A DNA stretch of 64,000 nucleotides, taken from positions 1,426,001-1,490,000 of the forward strand of contig NZ_CP019285.1 in NCBI RefSeq assembly GCF_000226975.2. The letters run 5' to 3'. A program made the translations under genes and the position numbers. A model generated the notes under the pieces. The model searched no databases. It was not told where the DNA came from and saw nothing but the letters and a program-made list of their open reading frames with translations. Each line of letters opens with the position of its first letter. The first letter of the stretch is position 1. Positions 34,030 to 42,747 of the stretch are shown in pieces. This stretch comes from Halobiforma lacisalsi AJ5 (GTDB lineage: Archaea; Halobacteriota; Halobacteria; Halobacteriales; Natrialbaceae).

Positions 34030-34229
34030 TCACGCTCGCGCTTGCGGCGCGAGCGCGATGTCTCTCGGCAAAATCTGCAAAAGAGCGGGATCGAAAATCC
34101 CGCTCAGTTTCGATCAAAAGCCTCCTCACTCCGCTTCGGGTCGCAGCGCGACTCCACATCGGTCGTCGGCCCACGCTCCCCGACTCACGGCCTCCGGCCG
34201 TTCGTCGCTCCGCGGCGCTATGCGCCGCG
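34030..34229. terminator. Four strong hairpins in the engB-GNAT convergent gap
   Basis: Perfect stems: CGCTCGCGC/GCGCGAGCG (34033-34055, loop 5), GAGCGGGAT/ATCCCGCTC (34083-34105, loop 5), ACGGCC/GGCCGT (34187-34201, loop 3), CGCGGCGC/GCGCCGCG (34211-34229, loop 3). No gene is visible in 34005-34292. Likely bidirectional termination between converging genes. Confidence 0.6.
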
Positions 34230-34292
34230 TTCGGTCGCTCGCGGTCGCTGTGGTGTGATCGGTTCCTGCCTTCCCCTCCCCGACCGACGGCA

Positions 34293-34808
34293 CTACTCGC
34301 CGTGCTCGAGCCGTTTCCGCATCCGCAGACACTCGAGGGGGACCCCCTGGTTCATCTCGAGGGAGACCGTCTCGACGCCCTCGTACCCCTGCCGTTCGTA
34401 GAACCCAATCGCGTTTCGCGACGCGGTGAGGACGAGCGCCTCGAGGCCGGCGTCCCGGGCCGTCCCCTCGAGCGCGTCCATTATCGCGCCGCCGACGCCC
34501 TCCCGGGCGTGGTCGGGGTGGACGTAGACGGCGCTGATCTCGCCGACGCCGTCGTCGCGGCCGTTCGGCGCGAGATCGAGGAGCCCGAACCCGACCACCT
34601 CGTCGCCGCGTTCGGCGACGACGACGCGGAACCCGGGATCGCCGATCGGGTACCGCTCGGGGTGGACGTTCGAGATCCACGCCTGCACCTGGCGCTCGTC
34701 GTAGGCGCTACCCCCGAGTTCGTGGGCCGCCGTGGCGTGGACGGCCGCGATGGCGGGCGCGTCGTCGTCGGTCGCGTCGCGGACGTCGAACGGGTCGGTC
34801 GCGGTCAT
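34293..34808 (-). CDS. GNAT family N-acetyltransferase
   Basis: 171 residues with the acetyl-CoA motif A region DHAREGVGGAIMDALEGTA (R/Q-x-x-G-x-G/A pattern), preceded by VGEISAVYVHPD, and the motif B end NAIGFYERQGYEGVET. GNAT enzymes acetylate amines on proteins or small molecules; substrate unknown. The stop is near the hairpin array. The hydroxyacid dehydrogenase gene lies just upstream on the same strand with 10 bases between, so the pair is probably co-transcribed. Confidence 0.9.
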   Translation of the reverse strand: MTATDPFDVRDATDDDAPAIAAVHATAAHELGGSAYDERQVQAWISNVHPERYPIGDPGFRVVVAERGDEVVGFGLLDLAPNGRDDGVGEISAVYVHPDHAREGVGGAIMDALEGTARDAGLEALVLTASRNAIGFYERQGYEGVETVSLEMNQGVPLECLRMRKRLEHGE

Positions 34809-34818
34809 TCGCCGTCTC

Positions 34819-35748
34819 TCATACGACGCGGTTGTGGAACGGATCGCCCTCGGCGAGCCGATCGACGTTTTCCCGGACGAGGTCGCCGACGTCCCGGAAG
34901 TAGTCCTCGGTGAACGCCGCGCAGTGTGGCGAAACGATCACCTCGTCTATCCCCCACAGCGGCGACTCCGCGGGCAACGGCTCGGTCTCGAACACGTCCA
35001 GGGCAGCGCCCGCGATGGCCCCCGACTCGAGGGCGTCGATCAGCGCCGCCTCGTCGACGACGGGGCCGCGGCCGACGTTGACGAAGTAGGCGTCTTCGTC
35101 CATCGTCTCGAAGACCTCGTGGTCGACGAGGTGCCGGGTCGCCTCGGTCAGCGGCAGCGTGACGATCACGAAGTCGGCATCCGCGACCGCCTCGAGCAGG
35201 TCGTCGTTCGCGTAGACCTCCTCGAAGCCGGAGACGGGGTCGGCCGACCGGCGGACGCCGACCGTGCGCACGCCGAGCGAGCCCAACACGTCGGCGACGC
35301 CCCGCCCGAGGGTTCCCGTGCCGAGCACGCAGGCGGTCGTTCCCGGAAGCGTGAACGCCTCGTTCCAGGCGGGCTGGTCCCACCGCCGCTCCCCCTGGTT
35401 CGCGACGTGGTCGTGGAGGCGACGCGAGAACGCGAGCAGGTAGCTCGCGACCGTCTCCCCGACCGTTCGGTCGTGGATCCCCGTGCTGTTGGTGAGAACG
35501 ATCCCCGCGTCCTCGAGGGCGTCGAACGGGAACCGGTCGACGCCGGCCTGGATCGAGTGGATCCAGTCGACCTCGAGGAAGGCGTCGCGGTGCTCGAGGG
35601 TGACGACGGCGTCGCAGGCCTCGACGTCGGCGTCCCCGACGACCTCGACGGCGACGGGCAGATCGTCGAGGTAGTCGACCAGCTTTTCGGGTGGAAACAC
35701 GTCGTCGACGGATTCGTGGACGCCGATTCGATCGCACTCGAGGTGCAT
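34819..35748 (-). CDS. D-2-hydroxyacid dehydrogenase
   Basis: 309 residues, NAD(P)-dependent. Nucleotide motif VLGTGTLGRGVADVLG, the catalytic Arg within VNVGRGPVVDE, a Glu in DVFETEPLP and the His in VSPHCAAFTED give the Arg-Glu-His triad of the family. It reduces 2-ketoacids to D-2-hydroxyacids; specificity unknown. I chose the ATG at 35748 (MHLECDRIG), since a 10-residue longer form has no conserved sequence. Confidence 0.9.
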   Translation of the reverse strand: MHLECDRIGVHESVDDVFPPEKLVDYLDDLPVAVEVVGDADVEACDAVVTLEHRDAFLEVDWIHSIQAGVDRFPFDALEDAGIVLTNSTGIHDRTVGETVASYLLAFSRRLHDHVANQGERRWDQPAWNEAFTLPGTTACVLGTGTLGRGVADVLGSLGVRTVGVRRSADPVSGFEEVYANDDLLEAVADADFVIVTLPLTEATRHLVDHEVFETMDEDAYFVNVGRGPVVDEAALIDALESGAIAGAALDVFETEPLPAESPLWGIDEVIVSPHCAAFTEDYFRDVGDLVRENVDRLAEGDPFHNRVV

Positions 35749-35897
35749 GGCTCGGGATACGACCGACTCGGGGTTCAAACTTTGTCCGAACAGGAGTACG
35801 CCTCGTTCGCGACACAGTGCAAACGGCGGCTCGGGGAAAAACCCTCGTCACAAGGGGCTCGGAGGGGGTAACCTCTCGTCACGGCCGCCGCCGGTCA

Positions 35898-37340
35898 CTA
35901 CTCCGTGGAGGGGTTTCCGTCTGTCGTTTCCGCCCCCGTCGACTGTGCCTCGAGTTCGCGCAACTCCGCGGCCACGTCCGCGATCGCGTCGGGCTCGAGA
36001 CCGCCGCGTTCGGTTGCCACCGCGTCGACGCAGTCGGCCGGCGTGACGTCGAACGTCGGGTTCAGCACGTCGATCGAGGCGTCGCCGTCGTACACGGCGT
36101 CCCGCGGCCCGGACTCGAGGTTGACTTCCTCGCGGGTCGAGACCTTGTCCGTCGCGGCGACGACGGTGACCGGGACCCCCTCGCGGGCCGCGGCGATGGC
36201 GACCGCTCGCGTGCCGGTCTTGTTCACGACCGCGCCGTCGGGGCGGACGGTATCGGCCCCGACGAGGACCCGATCCACGTCCTCACTCGCGAGGACGTGA
36301 GCCGCGGCCGCGTCCGTGTGGACTGCCACGGGACACTCGAGGGCGTCGTCGGCTGCCAGTTCCTCCGCGACGTCGATCCCCTCCCGCGCTGGTCGGGATT
36401 CGGCGACGAACACGCGGTCGGGAGCGGACCGGCGCAGCGCCTCGCGGACGGTGCCGGACCGCGAGAGCGTCAGGACGGTCCCCACGACGAGTTCGCTCGC
36501 GGTCGCCGCGGCCTCGTCGTCGGCCGCGAGCGCGCGGTCGATCCCCTCGAGTGCGGCCTCGAGGACGGCGGGCGCGCCAGCGTCGTCCGTCTCGACCTCG
36601 TCGCGTTCGCCGCTTGCCGCCGCGAGCGCGCGGTTCACCCGGTTCCGGAGGACCGCCATCGAGGGGCGAGCCTCGAGCAACCGGTCGGCGAGCCCCGCCA
36701 GTTCCTCGCGTTCACCCTCCGGGTCCGTACCGAACGCCTCGCGCTCGGCGACGAGCAGCCCCGCACGGTCCCGCAGCACCTCGAGCGCGCGGATCGAGAG
36801 CGCGGCCGCACCGTGCTCGTCGTCGGCCGCGACCGACCGCACCGTGGGGGCGACCCGCTCGTAGGCGGTCCATAGCTCCGGCACCGTCTCGAGGGCCTCG
36901 CCGACGCCCTCGAGGGCCGCAGTCGGTGGGTGCCAGGTGTACTCGTCGTGTTCCTCGCTGAGGTCGATCTCCGGGTCGTCGCTCCCGACGTCGAACAGGT
37001 ACGGATGGACGACCCACTCGCGCTCGAGGTCCTCGTCGACGAACTCCACCGGTCGCCCGGAGCGGACGAACGAGACGTCGTCGTCCTCGAGGCCGGTCTC
37101 CTCGCGGATCTCGACTCGAACCTGTTCGTCGGGGTTGCCCTCCGCGAACCCGGAGACGCCGCCCCACGCGCCGGTGTAGGTGCCGACGGCGTCGCTGCGG
37201 CGCAACAGGAGGAGCCGTCCGCGGTGCCGGAGGAAGGCGGTGACGACGTGGGTCGCGGTTCCGGCGTCCGCTTTGTCCGCGTCCGCGTCCGCGTCCGTGT
37301 CCGCCTCTGTCCCCTCGCCCGACTCGCTCGTGTCAGTCAT
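35898..37340 (-). CDS. Nudix domain fused to eIF2B-like (aIF2B/ribose-1,5-bisphosphate isomerase-like) domain
   Basis: 480 residues. N-terminal Nudix domain (about 27-165): the box reads GFAEGNPDEQVRVEIREETGL, keeping EIREETG but lacking the first catalytic Glu and the Arg of the consensus. C-terminal eIF-2B alpha/beta/delta-like domain (about 175-460), with LVGADTVRPDGAVVNKTGTR and DVTPADCVDAVATERG. Such fusions occur in haloarchaea and are annotated either as initiation factor 2B-related or as sugar-phosphate isomerases. An Asp-Ala run near the N-terminus comes from a hexanucleotide repeat. Start at 37340, 61 bases from the divergent phosphodiesterase gene. Confidence 0.85.
   Translation of the reverse strand: MTDTSESGEGTEADTDADADADKADAGTATHVVTAFLRHRGRLLLLRRSDAVGTYTGAWGGVSGFAEGNPDEQVRVEIREETGLEDDDVSFVRSGRPVEFVDEDLEREWVVHPYLFDVGSDDPEIDLSEEHDEYTWHPPTAALEGVGEALETVPELWTAYERVAPTVRSVAADDEHGAAALSIRALEVLRDRAGLLVAEREAFGTDPEGEREELAGLADRLLEARPSMAVLRNRVNRALAAASGERDEVETDDAGAPAVLEAALEGIDRALAADDEAAATASELVVGTVLTLSRSGTVREALRRSAPDRVFVAESRPAREGIDVAEELAADDALECPVAVHTDAAAAHVLASEDVDRVLVGADTVRPDGAVVNKTGTRAVAIAAAREGVPVTVVAATDKVSTREEVNLESGPRDAVYDGDASIDVLNPTFDVTPADCVDAVATERGGLEPDAIADVAAELRELEAQSTGAETTDGNPSTE
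37275..37304. repeat. Hexanucleotide repeat (GTCCGC-type, 5 units)
   Basis: Four GTCCGC and one GTCCGT units in the N-terminal linker of the Nudix fusion. Encodes alternating Asp-Ala on the minus strand. Confidence 0.75.
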
Positions 37341-37401
37341 ATCCGGGTGAACGACCCGGCGGAGGGAATCGCTTTCGGGACTGGCTCGCGTACCGCTGTC
37401 T

Positions 37402-37905
37402 ATGCGACGCGTCGCCATCTGTAGCGACACGCACGTCCCGTCCCGCGCGAACGAAGTGCCCGACTGGGTCGCGGCGGAGCTTCGGCGGGCCGACCACGCG
37501 ATTCACGCGGGCGATTTCGACTCGAGACGCGCCTACGACCGGATCGAGGAACTGGCCGACGGCGATCTGACCTGCGCCCGCGGGAACATGGATCCCGCGA
37601 CGCTCGAGGCTCCGGCGGCCGCAACCCGGGTCGTCGAGGGCGTCACGTTCGTCGTCACCCACGGCACCGGTTCGCCGGACGGCTGGCGCGATCGCATCGT
37701 CGAAACGGCGCGCTCGAAGACGGATCCCGAGGTCGACCCGGTGGTCGTCGCGGGACACACTCACCGGGTCGTCGATACGACTGTCGACGGGATCCGGGTG
37801 CTCAACCCCGGGAGCGCGACGGGGGCCGCGCCGGCCGACCGCGAGACGATGTACGTCGCGACGGTCGAGGGCGGCGACCTCGAGGTGGAACTGCTGACCG
37901 GATAG
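37402..37905 (+). CDS. YfcE/MJ0936-type phosphodiesterase
   Basis: 167 residues, compact metallophosphoesterase. Motifs CSDTHVPSR (metal Asp/His), HAGDFDS, CARGNMD (GNxD/H), THGTG and VAGHTHRVV are all present. Members hydrolyse phosphodiesters in vitro and need Mn2+ or Ni2+; physiological substrate unknown. Start ATG 37402. Confidence 0.9.
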   Translation: MRRVAICSDTHVPSRANEVPDWVAAELRRADHAIHAGDFDSRRAYDRIEELADGDLTCARGNMDPATLEAPAAATRVVEGVTFVVTHGTGSPDGWRDRIVETARSKTDPEVDPVVVAGHTHRVVDTTVDGIRVLNPGSATGAAPADRETMYVATVEGGDLEVELLTG

Positions 37906-38190
37906 TCCCTCGCCCGGGTCGTGAGCTATACGGGTCCCCCGCTCGTCCTCCGGCACATGACCCGACGCGTTGCGGTGTCGCTCGAGGATGACTCGGCGGT
38001 ACCCTCCGGACGCTGTCCGTGGAGACGGGCGGGGGCCAAAGCGAGGTCGTCCAGTTCCGTTCCATCTTGACAGCCTTTTTCCCATCCGGCGCGTCGAATG
38101 CGTGTAAATGCGTACCGTACGACGACACTCGCCCGGACGCCGACCCGCGAACCCCGAACGCGGGCGCGTCCGCCCCGGAGGGACGATCCG

Positions 38191-40248
38191 ATGACGGACT
38201 CGAGGAAGACGGACGACCGCACCCGTACCGACTCCGCGAGCGGCCCCCGCGTCGGCGTCGACGTCGGCGGTACCTTCACCGACGTCGCGCTCTCGGTGGA
38301 CGGCCGACTGGCCACCGCGAAGGTGCCGACTACCGACGAGCAACACGTCGGCGTCCTCGAGGGGCTCCGCAAGGCCTGCGACCGTGCGGGGATCGAGCCC
38401 GGGGAGATCGAGGACTTCGCCCACGCGATGACCGTCTCGGTCAACGCGCTGCTCGAGCGCGGCGGCGCGCGGACCGCGCTCGTGACGACGGAGGGGTTCC
38501 GCGACGTCCTCGAGATCGGCCGACAGGACAGACCGGCGCTGTACGACCTCGAGGCCGAGAAACCGGAGCCGCTGGTCCCCCGCGAACTGCGCTTCGAGAT
38601 CGACGAGCGGACGACCGTCGACGGGATCGAGCAGGGAGTCGACCTCGAGGCGGTCCGCGACCTCGCGGCGACGATCGAAGAGCGCGACGTCGAGGCGGTC
38701 GCCGTCTGTCTGTTGCACGCCTACGCCGACGCCGAGAACGAACGCCGGGTCGCGGAGACGCTGCGAGCGGAACTCGGGGACGACGTCCCGGTCTCGGCCT
38801 CTCACGAGGTGCTCGCGGAGTTTCGCGAGTTCGAGCGGACGTCGACGACGGCCGTCGACGCCTACGTGCGGCCGGCGATCGACCGCTACGTCGGCCGACT
38901 GGTCGATGAGGCCGAGGACGCCGGCATTCCGGCCCCGCGAATCATGCAGGCCAACGGCGGCATCGCCGACCCCGAGACCGTCCGCGAGCACGCCGTGACG
39001 ACGGTGCTCTCCGGGCCGGCGGCGGGCGTGGTCGGCGCGGCCGCGACCGTCTCGGCCGACGACGTCTCGGGTCTCGTCACCTTCGATATGGGCGGCACCT
39101 CGAGCGACGTCAGCCTCGTCCGGGACGGTCGGGCCGAGCGGACGACGGACGCGGAGATCGCGGGGCTGCCGATCCGAACGCCGATGGTCGACGTCAACAC
39201 CGTCGGCGCGGGCGGCGGCTCGATCGCCTGGGTCGATTCGGGTGGCGCGCTCCGGGTCGGCCCCCGGTCGGCGGGCGCAGCGCCCGGCCCCGCCTGTTAC
39301 GGCAAGGGCGGGGCGGAGCCGACCGTCACCGACGCGAACGTCGTGCTGGGATACATCGGTCCGGAGACTGCGCTGGGCGGCGAGATGACCCTCGACGTCG
39401 ACGCCGCCCGGGAGGCGCTCGCCAGGCTCGCCGACGAGGCCGACCTCGAGGGGCCGCTCGAGGCGGCACAGGGCGTCTTCCGGGTGGCGAACGCGACGAT
39501 GACCCGGACGATCCGCTCGGTGACGGTCGAGCGGGGCCACGACCCCCGCGAGTTCGCGCTGGTTGCGTTCGGCGGCGCGGGGCCGATGCACGCCGCGGCG
39601 CTCGCCGACGCCCTCGAGGTCGACCGGGTCGTCGTCCCGCGGCCGTCGGGGGTGCTGTCGGCGTTCGGGCTGCTGGCGGCCGACGAGGGCTACGATGCGG
39701 TGCGAACGGTCGGCGTCGGTCTCGAGGAGGCCGAACCGGCAGCACTCGAGGACGTCTACGACGACCTCGTCGGCGACGTGCTCGGGGACGCGTCCGACCC
39801 GGACGCGGCGCAGGTCGAACGCGCCGCGGACTGTCGGTACGCGGGCCAGAGCTTCGAACTGACCGTTCCCGTCGACGACACCTTCGACGCCGACGCCGTC
39901 GCCGAACGCTTCCACTCGTCCCACGAGCGGGCCTACGGCTACGCGATGGACGAGGCGATCGAGGTCGTCAACCTGCGTGCGACGGCGACCGTCCCCGGGG
40001 CGGAGCCGACCGTCCGCCACGACGGTGAGGGCGACGCGCTCGTCGACACGCGTGAGGCGTACTTCCCCGGCACTGGGCCGCGGGAGACCACCGTCTACGA
40101 CCGCGATCGGCTCGCGCCCGGCGTAACGATCTCCGGGCCGGCGATCCTCGAGCAGGCCGAGAGTACGACCGTCGTCCCGCCGGCGTGGGCGGGCGAGATC
40201 GAACACGACGGCACTCTCGTGATGACTCGAGAGGGGGAAGACCGATGA
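38191..40248 (+). CDS. hyuA: Hydantoinase/oxoprolinase family subunit A (HyuA)
   Basis: 685 residues. GVDVGGTFTDVALS near the N-terminus is the ATP-binding motif of the ASKHA fold; SVNALLERGGART, ILQANGGI-type IMQANGGIADPETV, DMGGTSSDVSLVRDG and FGGAGPMHAAALADALEV follow as in all HyuA proteins. With HyuB it ATP-dependently opens hydantoin or oxoproline-like rings. Start ATG 38191 is preferred over 38098, which adds an Arg-rich leader without homology. It overlaps hyuB by ATGA. Confidence 0.9.
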   Translation: MTDSRKTDDRTRTDSASGPRVGVDVGGTFTDVALSVDGRLATAKVPTTDEQHVGVLEGLRKACDRAGIEPGEIEDFAHAMTVSVNALLERGGARTALVTTEGFRDVLEIGRQDRPALYDLEAEKPEPLVPRELRFEIDERTTVDGIEQGVDLEAVRDLAATIEERDVEAVAVCLLHAYADAENERRVAETLRAELGDDVPVSASHEVLAEFREFERTSTTAVDAYVRPAIDRYVGRLVDEAEDAGIPAPRIMQANGGIADPETVREHAVTTVLSGPAAGVVGAAATVSADDVSGLVTFDMGGTSSDVSLVRDGRAERTTDAEIAGLPIRTPMVDVNTVGAGGGSIAWVDSGGALRVGPRSAGAAPGPACYGKGGAEPTVTDANVVLGYIGPETALGGEMTLDVDAAREALARLADEADLEGPLEAAQGVFRVANATMTRTIRSVTVERGHDPREFALVAFGGAGPMHAAALADALEVDRVVVPRPSGVLSAFGLLAADEGYDAVRTVGVGLEEAEPAALEDVYDDLVGDVLGDASDPDAAQVERAADCRYAGQSFELTVPVDDTFDADAVAERFHSSHERAYGYAMDEAIEVVNLRATATVPGAEPTVRHDGEGDALVDTREAYFPGTGPRETTVYDRDRLAPGVTISGPAILEQAESTTVVPPAWAGEIEHDGTLVMTREGEDR

Positions 40249-41891
40249 CGGACACCACGATCGATCCGGTAACGCTAGAAGTGCTTCGCAACCAACTCGA
40301 GAGCGTCGCCGAGGAGATGGGCCAGACGCTGATCCGTGGGGCGTACTCGCCGAACATCAAGGAACGGCGGGACTGCTCGACGGCGCTGTTCGACGCCGAC
40401 GGGCGGATGATCGCACAGGCCGAACACATCCCGGTCCACCTGGGGGCCATGCCGGCGGCCGTCGATGCCGTCCGCGACCTCGACCCCCAACCGGGCGACG
40501 TATTCGTGCTCAACGATCCCTTTACCGGCGGGACGCACCTGCCCGACGTGACGATGGTTTCGGCGCTGGCGCCGGCCGCCGTCGACGGGAGCGCGGCCGG
40601 CGACGAGAGCGCGAACGAGATCGTCGGCTACGCCGTCTCGCGGGCCCACCACGCCGACGTCGGCGGGATGACTCCCGGCAGCATGCCTGCCGGTGCACAG
40701 GAAATCTACCAGGAGGGGCTGCGGCTCCCGCCGACGCGACTCGTCGAGGGCGGCGACCTCCGCGAGGACGTCCACTCGCTCGTGCTCGCGAACGTCCGCA
40801 ACCCCCGCGAACGACGCGCGGATCTGCGAGCACAGCTCGCGGCCAACGAACGCGCTGCGGACCGCCTCGAGTCGCTGTTCGCCGAACACGGCCGCGAAAC
40901 GGTGCTCGAGGGGTTCGACGCCGTGATCGACTACTCCCGCGAGCGGATCGTCGACGAGATCGCCGCGCTGCCCGACGGCAGCTACGAGGCGATCGACGTC
41001 CTCGAGGGGGACGGCGTCACGGACGACGACGTCGAGATCGCCGCGACGGTGACGATCGACGGCGCGGAGATCGACGTCGATTTCTCGGGCACCGACGGCC
41101 AGCTCGCGGGCAACCTCAACGCCCCGCTCGCCGTCGCAAAGAGCGCGGTCTTCTTCGTCGTGCGCTGTGTGACCGATCCCGAGATCCCGCCGAACCACGG
41201 CTGCTACGAGCCCGTGACCGTCCGCGCGCCCGAGGGAACGCTGCTCAATCCCGACCCGCCCGCGGCGGTCGTCGGCGGCAACGTCGAGACCAGCCAGCGG
41301 GTGACCGACGTCGTCTTCGCGGCGCTGGCCCGTGCTGCACCCGATCGGGTCCCCGCACAGGGACAGGGAACGATGAACAACCTCACGATCGGCGCGCGGG
41401 ACGGCTCGTTCACCTACTACGAGACGATCGGCGGCGGCTTCGGCGCTCGGCCGGATCGGGACGGCATGGACGGCGTCCAGGTCGGGATGACCAACACGCT
41501 GAACACGCCCGTCGAGTCCCTCGAGACCGAGTACCCGCTACGGGTCGAGCGCTACGCCCTGCGGCCCGACAGCGGCGGCGAAGGCCGATACCGCGGCGGG
41601 CTCGGACTCGAGCGCGTCGTCACCGTCGAGACGGACGCGACGGTCTCGCTGCTGACCGAACGGCGCCGCCACGCGCCGACGGGCGTCGCCGGCGGCGAGG
41701 ACGGCGCGACCGGCGAGAATCTGCTCGACGGCGACCCTGTGTCGGCGAAAACGACCGTCGACGTCGAAGCGGGCACGACGGTCACCGTACGGACGCCCGG
41801 CGGCGGCGGCCACGGCGATCCCGGGGAGCGCGATCCGGACGCGCTCGAGGCCGACCGGCGCGCCGGGAAACGGACCGGCGGCGACTCGTAA
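40245..41891 (+). CDS. hyuB: Hydantoinase/oxoprolinase family subunit B (HyuB)
   Basis: 548 residues. VTLEVLRNQLESVAEEMGQT and RRDCSTALFDADGRMIAQAEHIP open the family domain; FVLNDPFTGGTHLPDV and GGFGARPDRDGMDGVQVGMTN carry the conserved metal/substrate region; PGGGGHGDPGERDP ends it. Partner of HyuA, start codon overlapping its stop (ATGA). The substrate (hydantoin, 5-oxoproline or another lactam/ketone) is not decidable. 73 bases separate it from cofE. Confidence 0.9.
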   Translation: MTDTTIDPVTLEVLRNQLESVAEEMGQTLIRGAYSPNIKERRDCSTALFDADGRMIAQAEHIPVHLGAMPAAVDAVRDLDPQPGDVFVLNDPFTGGTHLPDVTMVSALAPAAVDGSAAGDESANEIVGYAVSRAHHADVGGMTPGSMPAGAQEIYQEGLRLPPTRLVEGGDLREDVHSLVLANVRNPRERRADLRAQLAANERAADRLESLFAEHGRETVLEGFDAVIDYSRERIVDEIAALPDGSYEAIDVLEGDGVTDDDVEIAATVTIDGAEIDVDFSGTDGQLAGNLNAPLAVAKSAVFFVVRCVTDPEIPPNHGCYEPVTVRAPEGTLLNPDPPAAVVGGNVETSQRVTDVVFAALARAAPDRVPAQGQGTMNNLTIGARDGSFTYYETIGGGFGARPDRDGMDGVQVGMTNTLNTPVESLETEYPLRVERYALRPDSGGEGRYRGGLGLERVVTVETDATVSLLTERRRHAPTGVAGGEDGATGENLLDGDPVSAKTTVDVEAGTTVTVRTPGGGGHGDPGERDPDALEADRRAGKRTGGDS

Positions 41892-41964
41892 CGTCTCCGA
41901 CACCGACGGCGACGCCATTCTCCGGTGACGGTGCGTTTTTGACGCCGCTGGCCTTCCCTCCGGT

Positions 41965-42747
41965 ATGGAACTGACGCCAGTGACGGACCTGCCCGAGATC
42001 CGTCCCGGCGACGACCTCGCCGCACTGATCGCCGGTCGGGCCGACGACCTTGGGCTCGGGCTCGAGGGGGCCGTCCTCACGGTCGCGAGCACGGTCGTCT
42101 CGAAGGCCGAGGGGCGGACGGCGAACCTCGAGGACTACGCCGTCAGCGGCCGTGCCGAGGAGATCGCCGCCCGGATCGAGGAGGTCGCGGGCGAGGAGAA
42201 AGACCCCCGGTTCGCACAGGCCGTCCTCGAGGAGAGCACGGAACTGCTCATCGAGGCCCCGTTCCTGCTGACCGAGACGCGCTTTGGCCACATCACCGTC
42301 AACGCGGGGATCGACCGCTCGAACGTGCCGGACCACGACCTGCTCCTGTTGCCGAAACGGCCGACCGAGAGCGCCGAGCGGATTCGGCGGGGATTCGAGG
42401 ACCGCGGCTACGACGACGTCGCGGTGATCGTCACCGACACGAGCGGGCGGCCGTTCCGCCACGGCCAGCGCGGCGTCGCGCTCGGCTGGGCGGGGATGCC
42501 CGCGAGCCGCGACTGGCGCGGCGAACGCGACCGCGACGGGCGCGAACTCGGCGTCACCGTCCAGTCCGTGGTCGACGAACTCGCCGCGGCCGCGAACCTC
42601 GTGACCGGCGAGGGAGCCGACGGGAACCCGGCAGTCGTCGTCCGCGACTGGGAGTTCGGCGACCTCGAGGGCAGCGACGAACTGTTCCGCTCCGTCGAGG
42701 ACGACCTGATCCGCCAGGCACTCCGGGAATGGAGGTTCGAGCCATGA
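41965..42747 (+). CDS. cofE: Coenzyme F420-0:L-glutamate ligase CofE
   Basis: 260 residues. Adds gamma-linked glutamates to F420-0. Family landmarks: ELTPVTDLPEIRPGDDLA, LTVASTVVSKAEGR, FGHITVNAGIDRSNVP, VTDTSGRPFRHGQRGVALGW (the GTP/metal region) and the C-terminal segment RDWEFGDLEGSDEL. Start ATG 41965. The stop overlaps the next start (ATGA), coupling it to the F420-using Mer-like gene. Confidence 0.94.
   Translation: MELTPVTDLPEIRPGDDLAALIAGRADDLGLGLEGAVLTVASTVVSKAEGRTANLEDYAVSGRAEEIAARIEEVAGEEKDPRFAQAVLEESTELLIEAPFLLTETRFGHITVNAGIDRSNVPDHDLLLLPKRPTESAERIRRGFEDRGYDDVAVIVTDTSGRPFRHGQRGVALGWAGMPASRDWRGERDRDGRELGVTVQSVVDELAAAANLVTGEGADGNPAVVVRDWEFGDLEGSDELFRSVEDDLIRQALREWRFEP

Noticed and set aside
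38098-38190. Longer N-terminus for HyuA
   Set aside because: Adds an Arg-rich leader with no homology; the family starts just before VDVGGTFTD.
37333-40206. Long open frame of more than 900 codons on the minus strand opposite hyuA
   Set aside because: It is an antisense shadow of hyuA caused by high-GC codon use; its Arg/Asp-rich translation shows no family motif.
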